From Candidatus Stramentimicrobium fermentans (GTDB lineage: Bacteria; Atribacterota; Phoenicimicrobiia; Phoenicimicrobiales; Stramentimicrobiaceae), in assembly GCA_012520575.1 (NCBI GenBank), contig JAAYOB010000017.1, positions 1 through 64,000 of the forward strand: DNA of 64,000 nt. The letters are read 5' to 3'. Shown here piece by piece: positions 43,793-52,465 of this stretch. The translations under genes and the position numbers were made by a program. How positions within the stretch are numbered: the first letter of the stretch is position 1; every line of letters starts with the position of its first letter. The notes beneath the pieces are model-generated. The model did not search any database. It was given only the letters and a program-made list of their open reading frames with translations, and was not told the DNA's origin.

Positions 43793-43832
43793 GGTATTTG
43801 AGAAGGAGTTTATATTGTCCTTCTCAAATACC
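43793..43832 (+). terminator. 15-bp perfect hairpin between tctC and tctB
   Basis: GGTATTTGAGAAGGA (43793-43807) pairs with TCCTTCTCAAATACC (43818-43832) around a 10-nt loop; no T run follows. Same position as the hairpins in the other transporter operons. Confidence 0.7.
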
Positions 43833-43980
43833 CTGAACAAAAGAAGCAAATAATCGGGCCACAGTTAAAAGCTGCGGACAGTAGTATAAAAAAGCATTTC
43901 AAAGATCATATGTATATTCTTACAATACTTTTACGAAGGATATTAAAAATAGATATATCGAAACAATAGGGAGAGGAAAA

Positions 43981-44451
43981 TTGAAATTAACAAAGGATTC
44001 AGTAATCGGGTTAATTGGAATGTTAGTTGGTTCAATATTATTTTTAAGTACCCAACGAATTAGAGATTGGCATTTAGATAGATTGGGAACTTCATTTTTC
44101 CCCAAAGTTTCCGCTATTTTAATAGTATTATGTAGTTTGATGATTTTATTATCCAGTTTAAAGAAGAACACTCTTATTACTGCAAGTGATAGGGAAAATA
44201 GCTTATCTGTGAAAATAGAGTTAGGCTTTTATAGTTATGTTTTCATTTTTATTTCGCTAATATTATATGTAATAGTTCTTCCTATATTAGGTTTTGTTAT
44301 TTCAAGTACTATGTTAATGTTATTCATTTATTTATTCATCGTTAAAGAAATTTCTATGCAGAACTTATTAAGTGGATTGGGATTTTCAGTGTTAAGTACA
44401 TTCATACTATGGTATCTTTTTACTAAACAACTTTATGTAATTTTACCTTAA
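43981..44451 (+). CDS. tctB: Tripartite tricarboxylate transporter small subunit TctB
   Basis: A 156-residue membrane protein with four hydrophobic segments (about 7-26, 43-60, 78-105, 110-150). The TctB features are the FFPKVSAILIVLCSLMILLSSL stretch in helix 2 and an LGFVISS turn in helix 3. Low sequence conservation is normal for TctB; the call rests also on its place between tctC and tctA. TTG start after GGGAGAGG. Confidence 0.8.
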   Translation: MKLTKDSVIGLIGMLVGSILFLSTQRIRDWHLDRLGTSFFPKVSAILIVLCSLMILLSSLKKNTLITASDRENSLSVKIELGFYSYVFIFISLILYVIVLPILGFVISSTMLMLFIYLFIVKEISMQNLLSGLGFSVLSTFILWYLFTKQLYVILP

Positions 44452-44486
44452 ATTAAAGAATATAATAAAATGCTGGAGATTTGTTT

Positions 44487-46013
44487 ATGGAAGCATCTTC
44501 TTTTAGTAATGTTATAAGCAGTTTTCAAATAGTACTATCTCCTATTTCACTTATTCTAGCAACTATAGGTGTATTTGGGGGGATGGTTTTTGGGGCAATG
44601 CCAGGTCTTACAGCAGTTATGGCTATTACTATTGCCTTACCATTTACCTTTTTTATGAGCCCCAGTCATGCAATCATATTACTTATAGCAATTGATATTG
44701 GAGCTATTTCTGGAGGTTTTATCTCAGCTTGTTCATTAAATATGCCTGGCACTCCTTCCTCAGTCGCAACCACCTTTGATGGTTATCCAATGGGCCAAAA
44801 AGGTAAACTTGCGGAAGCTTTTGGAATTAGCATTATTTCTTCAGGAACAGCTGGGTTAGTAAGTGGTGTCATTCTTATTTTTGCAGCACCTGTATTGGCA
44901 AAAATAGCTTTAAAGTTTGGTCCTTTCGAATATTTTTCACTAGGTATTTTCACATTTTTAGCCATATCTGGGTTAATGTCTGGGGACCTATGGAAAAACC
45001 TATTAGGTGTTGCAGTTGGATTGGTTATTGCTAGTATTGGTTCTGATCCCATTACAGGGCTTCATCGTTTTACTTTTAATATTAGTAATTTATCAGGGGG
45101 AATAGCTTTACTACCTTTTATGGTTGGAATCTTTGTTTTACCACAACTTATTGATGATATTACAAGTTTTTCTGATGTTATGATTCCCCAAAATGCGCAT
45201 AATATTCAATTAAAACACATGTTGCCTGATTTAAAATTTTATAAAGATCAGGCTATAAACTACATACGTTCTTTCTTAATTGGAATTGGTATTGGTATTA
45301 TGCCAGGGATAGGGGGGACTACTAGTAATGTCATCAGTTATGAAGTGGCTAGATCTTATTCTAAGTATCCGGAGAAGTTTGGTACAGGAATACCTGATGG
45401 TGTTGTTGCGAGTGAAACAGCTAATAATGCATCAATTGGGGGAGCATTTATTACCTGGCTGGGATTAGGAATACCTGGTGATGCAGTAACTGCTATTTTA
45501 TTAGGTGCTTTAATGATTCATGGCATACAGCCTGGTCCACTTCTTTTTAAAAATCACCCTGTTCTCGTGAATGTAATTTTTACAACTAATTTAATTAGTA
45601 ATATTATTATGATTTTAATGGGATTTTTCCTAATCAAATGGTTCATTAAAATATTAGGTTTACATAAAAAGTTTCTTTTGCCCATTATTACAATATTTTG
45701 CATATTAGGTGCCTACTCTACAAATAATCGGATTTTTGATATCTGGGTAGTAATATTCTTTGGCATATTTGGTTTTATATGGAAAAAATTAGGGCTTTCC
45801 TTAGTGCCGGTTTTGATTGCCTATATTCTTCAGCCAATTGTTGAAAAAGGAATAAGAGAGGGAATATCTATCAGCAAGGGCAGCTTTTTACCATTAGTTA
45901 GTAGACCAATCTCTCTAACATTACTTATTATGGGCTTTTTATCGGTGTTGCTGGGAACTTATATGAAGCATAAAGTCAATGAGAGAAACAAGGATCAAGT
46001 ACTTGATGATTAA
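44487..46013 (+). CDS. tctA: Tripartite tricarboxylate transporter large subunit TctA
   Basis: A 508-residue membrane protein with about 12 helices. Both TctA signatures are clear: GAMPGLTAVMAITIALPFTF near residue 40 and GIMPGIGGTTSNVISYEVAR plus GIPGDAVTAILLGALMIHG in the second half. Uptake of di/tricarboxylates or related acids with a cation gradient. ATG 44487 is 8 nt from GGAG; an in-frame TTG 44481 is too close. Confidence 0.92.
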   Translation: MEASSFSNVISSFQIVLSPISLILATIGVFGGMVFGAMPGLTAVMAITIALPFTFFMSPSHAIILLIAIDIGAISGGFISACSLNMPGTPSSVATTFDGYPMGQKGKLAEAFGISIISSGTAGLVSGVILIFAAPVLAKIALKFGPFEYFSLGIFTFLAISGLMSGDLWKNLLGVAVGLVIASIGSDPITGLHRFTFNISNLSGGIALLPFMVGIFVLPQLIDDITSFSDVMIPQNAHNIQLKHMLPDLKFYKDQAINYIRSFLIGIGIGIMPGIGGTTSNVISYEVARSYSKYPEKFGTGIPDGVVASETANNASIGGAFITWLGLGIPGDAVTAILLGALMIHGIQPGPLLFKNHPVLVNVIFTTNLISNIIMILMGFFLIKWFIKILGLHKKFLLPIITIFCILGAYSTNNRIFDIWVVIFFGIFGFIWKKLGLSLVPVLIAYILQPIVEKGIREGISISKGSFLPLVSRPISLTLLIMGFLSVLLGTYMKHKVNERNKDQVLDD

Positions 46014-46502
46014 TCAATAGTGAATTTCGAAATTATACTATTAGACTGTTAATAGGTGGATCCTTATAAAGGGTCGTATAATAACGTTTTTTTAGAATAT
46101 AATACTTTTTACTAAAGAGATTTGTTGTCAGGAGCAAAGCTATAGCTAACATATAAATAAAAATGTGAATTATGGAGAAAATTTGGCTAAGGGTTTGTTA
46201 ATCTGCAAGCTGCGGGCTAAGAAATGTATGGAAATAAATAAACGTATTTTTTGATATGTTCAAAAAGAATCTCACATCAATCAATATGGCTTGTGTGACG
46301 GCTTAAACCCTCGCTCCAAAAAAATAGTAATTTAAAATTACAATATTTAAAGGCAAAAACTGTCTTTTTAAAAGAAAATCCTAAACAATTAGCCCAATTA
46401 CACATTACTAATAAATACGATTGGCTACAAAGATTGTTTAATTAAAGAAATACAAGTAATTTAGCGCTAAATATAACTTAATATATTTTCTAGGAGGATG
46501 TT
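46014..46502 (+). other. Intergenic region with palindrome, no intact gene
   Basis: No intact ORF. A 32-codon open stretch ending at the TAA at 46441-46445 reads like decayed coding sequence but I cannot assign it. A perfect 14-bp palindrome, ATTTAGCGCTAAAT (46459-46472), lies 20 bp before the ribosome-binding site of the next gene and is a candidate operator. Confidence 0.4.
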
Positions 46503-47741
46503 TTGTTAAATAATATCAAGTCTGTAAGAGGTTTAGAAATTATTATTAGCCCAGGTATTCCCACTATAAAAGCAGTTGTTGAAACAGAAGGTAACCATAA
46601 AGGAGTCGCCACAATTCCTATAGGGACATCTCGGGGGAAGTACGAAGCTAACTATTTATACGACAATGAAGCAAGATTTAATGGTAAGGGTATGAGGAAG
46701 GCAGTAAAAAATATCAATGATGTTATTTCAAAGAGATTAAGAGGTGTAGAAGTATCCAATCAAAGAACTATCGATGAAATAATGCTTGAGCTTGATGGAA
46801 CTGAAGATAAATCTAAGTTAGGAGCTAATGCAATACTTGCAGTTTCTCTCGCTGCTGCAAGGGCAGGGGCAGAAACTGCAGGCCTACCACTATTTCGCTA
46901 TTTAGGTGGATTGTATGCCTATAGAATTCCGGATATTTCAACTACTGTGATTGCAGGAAGTAAATTTTCTCCATCACAAATAGATTTTGAGGATTATACT
47001 TATGTATTTTCCGGTTTCAGTTCGATAATGGATTCTATAGAAGCCCTCGCTAAAGTGTTTGGAAAACTTGAAGAAAATATTAGAAAAAAATATGGACCAA
47101 TCCCATCAGTAGTCGGGGGAGCACTTGCACCACCATTAAAGAGTAACGAAGAAGCCCTAGATTATATGATGGAGAGCGTATCTTTTTTTAACCTTGAAAA
47201 GCATATAGGAATAGGAATCGATATAGTTGGTGAGGAACTCTGCTCATCCCAGCCATTCACCTATTCTGTTAATGGGGGAAATTTATCAAAAGAGGAATAT
47301 ATAGAATACCTTAAGAATTTGACTAAGATATATCCAATTGTTTTCTTAGAAGACCCTTTTGGAGAGGATGATTTTGAGGGGTTTTCTCAACTAACTAATC
47401 AAATAGGAGATAGAATAAATATTGTTGGAGATGATCTGTTTGTAACAAATTATAGAAGAATTGAGGAAGGTATTAAAAAAACTGCGGGGAATGCAATTAT
47501 TTTTAAAATTAATCAAGCTGGTACTCTGACTGAAGCCCTTGAAGCTGCCCGGATAGCTAAGGAAAATAATTTTAAAATTATTGCTTCTGGCCGTTCAAGT
47601 GATTCTAATGATGATTTTGTATCCGACATAGCCGTAGCGCTTTCTGCCAATATAATGAAAAGTGGACCACTTGTCAGTGGCGAGAGAATTTCAAAATTTA
47701 ATAGATTGATTGAAATCGAGGAAATTATTAATAAAACCTAA
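46503..47741 (+). CDS. Divergent enolase paralog 2
   Basis: A 412-residue enolase-family protein related to the one at 34675. Retained: metal ligands Asp240, Glu283 (FLEDPF) and Asp310 (IVGDD), Lys335 (FKINQAGT), Lys386 (IMKSG) and Glu163 (FEDY). Missing as in paralog 1: phosphate loop S-G-A-S-T (here PIGTSRGKYEA), G-G-x-H-A-x-N, the Glu of G-D-E-G-G-F (here VVGGALAPP) and the His of S-H-R-S-G (here SGRSSDSND). The C-terminal SGERISKFNRLIEIEE is more enolase-like than in paralog 1. TTG start after AGGAGG. Beside a TctCBA transporter and an acid-sugar dehydratase-like gene. Confidence 0.82.
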   Translation: MLNNIKSVRGLEIIISPGIPTIKAVVETEGNHKGVATIPIGTSRGKYEANYLYDNEARFNGKGMRKAVKNINDVISKRLRGVEVSNQRTIDEIMLELDGTEDKSKLGANAILAVSLAAARAGAETAGLPLFRYLGGLYAYRIPDISTTVIAGSKFSPSQIDFEDYTYVFSGFSSIMDSIEALAKVFGKLEENIRKKYGPIPSVVGGALAPPLKSNEEALDYMMESVSFFNLEKHIGIGIDIVGEELCSSQPFTYSVNGGNLSKEEYIEYLKNLTKIYPIVFLEDPFGEDDFEGFSQLTNQIGDRINIVGDDLFVTNYRRIEEGIKKTAGNAIIFKINQAGTLTEALEAARIAKENNFKIIASGRSSDSNDDFVSDIAVALSANIMKSGPLVSGERISKFNRLIEIEEIINKT

Positions 47742-47897
47742 AAACACACATAATATATTATATTTATATTATTAAATTTACAAAACGAAATTTTCTATCA
47801 TAAAAAACTAAAGAAAATTGAAATTTTATATATTTTAAAATTTCTAACCAAATAAAGACAAAATTATTTTTAAAGTCAGGGGAAGGAGGTATTAGTA

Positions 47898-49028
47898 TTG
47901 AAAATCACACATATTGAGGCATATGATTTAAATATTCCTTGTGATATCAAATATAGTGCTGCATGGGCACCTGGGGTAAGTGAAGAATTCCGTAAATTCA
48001 CATTAGTAATAGTACGAACAGATGAGGGTCTGAGTGGGTATGGCGGTGGTAATGGACATTTTGCTGCAAGGATTGTCAAAATAGTCAAACCTTTCTTGCT
48101 TGGTGAAAATCCCTTTTTTGTAGAAAAATATATCAGAATTCTCCGTGATATTGGAGGAGTTTGGGCAATAGAAATAGCATTGTGGGATATAATAGGCAAA
48201 GCAGCTAATCTTCCGTTATATATGCTATGGGGGGCCTCTCGTACAAAGATTCCAGCCTACGCTAGCACTTGTGTTAGTGGACTACCAGGTAATTTTGACG
48301 AAAGAATCCAGCAAGTTAAAAGATATTATAATGAAGGATTTCAAGCAATCAAAATCCGACTTCACTTTGATACAATAGAGGAAGATTTGCAATATGTTGA
48401 TACCGTTATCGAGGCTGTAGGGGGAAAAGTAGATATAATGGTAGATGCAAATCAAGCCACATTAATGATTCCTTCCGCCGTTAAGAGCCCCAGATGGGAT
48501 TACCGCAGAGCCTTGAGAACCGCCAAAGAATTAGAAAAAAGAGGGGTTCTGTGGTTGGAAGAACCATTAGGTCGTTGGGACTTTGACGAATTAGCTCGCC
48601 TTAGAGAGAATACGGAAATATATATTGCCGGTGGAGAAATGAATAATGCTTTGCATGATTTCCGGTTAATGGTAGAGAAAAAATCTTATGACATAATTCA
48701 ACCGGATGTAGTAAATCAATCACTAACAGAGGTTATGAAAATAAAAGGTCTGTGCGAAACATTCAATATTCATTTTGTTCCACATCATGGTGTTAGTGCA
48801 ATTGGCTTAGCAGCAACTATTCATATCTTATGTACATATGATCATTGGACTTTTATGGAATATATATATGACCCCCCTTACCGTACAATTGAAAATTATC
48901 AATGTTTGGGTGGAATTGTAAGAACACCAATATTAGTAGATGGAACAGGCTCTATTTCCCCACCACTTGGACCAGGTCTTGGGATAGTAATCGATGAAGG
49001 CAAGATTAAAGAATATAAAGTGGACTGA
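47898..49028 (+). CDS. Mandelate racemase/muconate lactonizing family enzyme (acid-sugar dehydratase-like)
   Basis: A 376-residue enolase-superfamily protein of the MR/MLE type. N-terminal capping domain, then barrel with Lys152-x-Arg154 (IKIRLH) on strand 2, metal ligands Asp183 (VDAN), Glu221/222 (EEP), Glu247 (GGE), Asp270 (QPD) and His296/297 (PHHG). The K-x-R plus His arrangement suggests dehydration or epimerisation of an acid sugar or amino acid derivative. TTG start after AAGGAGGT. Followed by a LarA-type racemase. Confidence 0.83.
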   Translation: MKITHIEAYDLNIPCDIKYSAAWAPGVSEEFRKFTLVIVRTDEGLSGYGGGNGHFAARIVKIVKPFLLGENPFFVEKYIRILRDIGGVWAIEIALWDIIGKAANLPLYMLWGASRTKIPAYASTCVSGLPGNFDERIQQVKRYYNEGFQAIKIRLHFDTIEEDLQYVDTVIEAVGGKVDIMVDANQATLMIPSAVKSPRWDYRRALRTAKELEKRGVLWLEEPLGRWDFDELARLRENTEIYIAGGEMNNALHDFRLMVEKKSYDIIQPDVVNQSLTEVMKIKGLCETFNIHFVPHHGVSAIGLAATIHILCTYDHWTFMEYIYDPPYRTIENYQCLGGIVRTPILVDGTGSISPPLGPGLGIVIDEGKIKEYKVD

Positions 49029-49188
49029 TATATGTAAATGATTAGTGCTGCTATAGTATCGAGGCACATATTTTAAAAAATTTAAATTTATTTGCAACTG
49101 ACAATATTGAATACCTGGATTGCTATATAGATTAAGATTAACTATTTAAAGAATTAATAAATGGTTGAAACTATAACCGGAGAATATC

Positions 49189-50553
49189 ATGAATACCGCT
49201 CATTGGAAAAAAATTAAAATAGATTATTTAGATAGCAATCTTGTGGTGGAAGTACCTCAAACCTGTGATATTTTGCAAATGAACCCGGTTTCACCGCTAC
49301 CGAATATACCTGAAGCAATTGAATATTCATTTCAAAACCCTATTCACAGTGAAACTATTGACGAGATAGTTTCTTATCATCCTAAGCCTGCTGAAGAAAT
49401 TACAGTTGCTATTGCTGTGTCTGACAATACACGTCCTGTTCCTTATAATTGCACTAATAAGAAGAATATACTATCGCCTGTAATAAACCGGTTGGAAAGG
49501 TCTGGTATTAATAGGCAGAATATCAGGATTATTATAGCAACCGGAACCCATGCCCCTACATCTATACAATGGAAGAAGGAAGCCTTTGGAGACGATATTT
49601 GTGAAAATTACATTATATTGGACCATGATTGCCGTAGTGAGGATTTAATCCCCATAGGGCTGATTAAAGGGGTGCCGGTAAAGATAAACCGAGACTTTAT
49701 TCAATCAGATATACATATTGTTACTGGTCTAGTTGAAGCTCATTTTATGGCCGGAGTTTCAGGAGGCCGTAAAGCCATTTGTCCCGGTCTTGTTAACTTA
49801 GAAGCTACACAAGTATTTCACGGGCCAGAATTCATGGCTGATACCAATGCTGATAATCTAGTCCTTTACCGTAATCCCTGCCATGAATTTGCTCTAGAAG
49901 TAGCTTTAAGGACGAGAGTGGACTTTACAGTAAATGTTTTGCTTAATGGCGACATGGATATTTGTGGTATTACCACTGGAGATTTAGAGATATCCCATCA
50001 GAAAGCATTAGCCCAGCTAAAGTCATTTTCTGAATTAAAACTTGATAAGAAGTATGATATTGTTTTAACCCATGGTGGAAAAGGTGCTGTAAATCACTAT
50101 CAGGCTGTCAAAGGAGCTTGGGCTGCACTACCAGCAGTTGATAGAGGTGGTCACATTATTTTATTAGCACACAACCAGGATAATGAACCAATTGGCAGCC
50201 CGCATTATAAAAATTTAATTAAAAAACTCAAAAAAGTAGGGATAGGTAATTTTTCTCCTTTGCTTTCTAAGCCAGATTGGGTTTTTACTCATGATCAATG
50301 GGAAGTACAAAAATGGGAACAAGTCTTTATGAGAATAGGTGGGGAACAACAATTAATATATTGCACAACAAATATTCCCCCTGAAATTTTAGCAGCTTTG
50401 CCTGGACTAAATGGTTATCAGTTTGTAGAAGATTCCTCAACTAATATCACAAATATGTTACAACAAGTAATTTACTATTGTGTTAAACAAAAAGGAAACG
50501 CATCCATGGCTTTTTTAAAGGAAGGACCCTATATAGTTTTAAAAAATCAATAA
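49189..50553 (+). CDS. larA: LarA-family nickel-pincer racemase/epimerase
   Basis: A 454-residue DUF2088/LarA protein. The NPN-cofactor residues match Lactobacillus LarA in identity and spacing: His121 (GTHAP; LarA His108), His185 (EAHFMAG; His174), Lys195 (GGRKAICPG; Lys184, covalent cofactor link) and His211 (FHGPE; His200). LarA homologs racemise or epimerise 2-hydroxyacids including lactate, malate, phenyllactate and sugar acids. Cofactor genes larB/C/E are not in the window. Context with a carboxylate transporter and MR-type enzyme suggests a sugar acid or hydroxyacid substrate rather than lactate. Confidence 0.85.
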   Translation: MNTAHWKKIKIDYLDSNLVVEVPQTCDILQMNPVSPLPNIPEAIEYSFQNPIHSETIDEIVSYHPKPAEEITVAIAVSDNTRPVPYNCTNKKNILSPVINRLERSGINRQNIRIIIATGTHAPTSIQWKKEAFGDDICENYIILDHDCRSEDLIPIGLIKGVPVKINRDFIQSDIHIVTGLVEAHFMAGVSGGRKAICPGLVNLEATQVFHGPEFMADTNADNLVLYRNPCHEFALEVALRTRVDFTVNVLLNGDMDICGITTGDLEISHQKALAQLKSFSELKLDKKYDIVLTHGGKGAVNHYQAVKGAWAALPAVDRGGHIILLAHNQDNEPIGSPHYKNLIKKLKKVGIGNFSPLLSKPDWVFTHDQWEVQKWEQVFMRIGGEQQLIYCTTNIPPEILAALPGLNGYQFVEDSSTNITNMLQQVIYYCVKQKGNASMAFLKEGPYIVLKNQ

Positions 50554-50879
50554 AATATAGTATATTTTCTTTTACTTGTATTGCGTTTGTACAATACAAC
50601 TCTGGTATTGCCCACACCATAAATTATATTGTTTCTGCAATAGAATATACTGATGTTGCAAGTTACTGAAAGCATATTGTCACCTCTCTCCTCACTTTTT
50701 CTCCATTAAGTGTTGCTAGCGATGAACATGTCTATAGTAGGTATAATATTAGGACAGAAATCAGGAAGCCTATGTAGTATTTAACAAAGCGGCACAGGGT
50801 ACTTTCTTTTAAAATAGCTTAATAATACACATTTTACGCTAACAGCTCTAAATATATCGATGCTTAATATATTATAGAA
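50554..50879 (+). other. Intergenic region, inverted repeat only
   Basis: No gene seen. TTGTATTG (50576-50583) and CAATACAA (50592-50599) form an inverted repeat 23 bp after the larA stop, without a T run; it could be a weak terminator or operator-like site. The remainder is AT-rich without recognisable features. Confidence 0.4.
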
Positions 50880-51402
50880 GATACCCGCGGGCAAACCCGT
50901 GGGTATCTATTAATCCACCAAGAACTCCCCACCTGTAAAGGTGGGGATGAGAGCTCTTTCCTGTTTCTTCTGGTCGTTCTTTGATAGAATAAAGAGTATG
51001 AAATTATACAAGTCAGCCCATAGCATATACCAGACCCAGTATCATATCGTATGGATAACCCGTTATCGGAGAAAGATTCTGGTTCCAGGGGTAAAAAGTT
51101 ATCTCAAGATCAAACTATTAAGAAATTAGAAAGTTCTATCCTGATTGGGATTACATAGAGATAGGAATTAAACCGGATTATGTGTACCCGTATATAGTGA
51201 TTCCTTTGAAATAAGCGGTAAGTGTGGTAGCAAAAACCATCAGGAAAAATACCAGTTCCTGCAAAAAGTCTACTGGGATCAAAAAGGTATCTGGAGCAGA
51301 GGTTATTTTGTTTCAACAGCAAATACGTTCAACACCAAGCCGAAGAAGAAACAGGACAAGCACAGCTTGAGTTTTAACCGTACCACGCCTGTAAAGGCGT
51401 GG
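50880..51402 (+). mobile_element. Degenerate IS200/IS605 family insertion sequence
   Basis: Terminal hairpins bracket a broken tnpA. Left: GATACCCGCGGG/CCCGTGGGTATC (50880-50907) and CCCCACC/GGTGGGG (50927-50946). Right: CCACGCC/GGCGTGG (51383-51402). The two inner hairpins share the same core CCTGTAAAGG, as expected of subterminal TnpA recognition hairpins. No tnpB is present. Confidence 0.75.
50998..51377 (+). pseudogene. tnpA: Inactivated IS200 TnpA (Y1 HUH transposase)
   Basis: The first 43 codons read like intact TnpA (YKSAHSIYQTQYHIVWITRY). After about 51125 the frame shifts; the next frame has FYPDWDYIEIGIKPDYVYPY, then an in-frame stop, then further shifts through KVYWDQKGIWSRGYFVST and KYVQHQAEEETGQAQLEF. 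The HUH motif, normally D-H-V-H-L, reads DYVYP, so both metal-binding histidines have become tyrosines. The catalytic Tyr (K-Y-V-Q-H-Q) remains but about seven residues before it are deleted. Clearly dead. Confidence 0.85.
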
Positions 51403-51557
51403 GAATCGATGAGCAAAATAGGTTTCTATAATATAATGATTAATCTATTGTTATAAATAATAATTTAAAAATAGTATTTTTACGGTTTTTAGTAGAAATT
51501 CCATATTATAATGGATATAATCATCGAATGACCCATATAATTTAAGAGGTTATAAAA

Positions 51558-52202
51558 ATGATTGAAAATAAGAAGGAATTCGTTATTATAAAAAGTCCCA
51601 ATAAAAATTTTAGTTTAAGTCTGAGAATACCAAATACAGATAAGTTTTTAAGGGTAACCTGCCCAAGTTGTGGAACAGAATTTCTATGTCCCCAAAAAAT
51701 TTCTTGGATAAAAAATGCTATAAAAAACCATCCTTTTTTCTTTGGACTGATTATAACTTTGTATTTAGCAACATTAACAGATGAATATTTAGCCAAAACG
51801 TTATTTATAAAAGATATTATCTTTATTCATGGAATATATTTAGCAATATGGTTAGTGGGTAATTGGATATTGAATAGTCTTGTAGACAAGAACACAAAAT
51901 GGTATTTTCAAAAGTGGTTTGTCTTAATAATGCTTTTTATATTGCCCCCTGTTGGCATAACTATTTTATGGGTAGGCTCCAATTTTTCTAAATTTTTTAA
52001 AATCGTGTTTTCAATACTTTTTAGCTTCTGGTTTGGTTACAGTCTTTTCACTATTAATCAGAAATATTTTTTAACATCTCCTCAGGAGTATATTATTGAG
52101 CTGATCTCCTCAAAAAAGGGAGATATTTTGTTTGATTCAGCAAGTTATCAGGCAAAAGAGCGGTTTCAAGAGTTTATTTTGAGTACCGGCTCGCCCTTAT
52201 GA
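51558..52202 (+). CDS. Unrecognised membrane protein with N-terminal zinc ribbon
   Basis: A 214-residue protein. Residues 35-46 contain CPSCGTEFLCP, a short zinc-ribbon-like knuckle. Four hydrophobic segments follow (about 58-75, 88-108, 119-137, 143-162), then a soluble C-terminal tail of about 45 residues. I do not recognise the family. AAGAGGT precedes the ATG, and TATAAT boxes lie near 51506-51520. It is AT-rich like the block upstream and stands alone between the dead IS and the DGQHR module. Confidence 0.55.
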   Translation: MIENKKEFVIIKSPNKNFSLSLRIPNTDKFLRVTCPSCGTEFLCPQKISWIKNAIKNHPFFFGLIITLYLATLTDEYLAKTLFIKDIIFIHGIYLAIWLVGNWILNSLVDKNTKWYFQKWFVLIMLFILPPVGITILWVGSNFSKFFKIVFSILFSFWFGYSLFTINQKYFLTSPQEYIIELISSKKGDILFDSASYQAKERFQEFILSTGSPL

Positions 52203-52396
52203 GCAATTAAGGAAACCCTTGGCTGCATTCCGGAAAATAAGAATCCTTCACCCTAGGAATAAGAGAAAGATTATTTGCCCACATTTTAACTTAACGGTTA
52301 ACTTAGTTTTTTAAGTAATTAATAACTTATATTCAAAGTCATTTTTTCTAAGAGATTAATACCCTACGGATGTTTATGAGGTAAATATGTTAGGAT

Positions 52397-52425
52397 TTGA
52401 CATATCAATCCTATTATGATATAAT
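52397..52425 (+). promoter_or_regulatory. Perfect-consensus sigma70 promoter of the DGQHR module
   Basis: TTGACA (52397-52402), exactly 17 bp, TATAAT (52420-52425). This is the strongest promoter in the window and would give a leader of about 34 nt to the ATG at 52466. Confidence 0.85.
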
Positions 52426-52465
52426 AAAATAAAAGAATATAGCAAGAAAAGAAAGGAGGTTTTTA

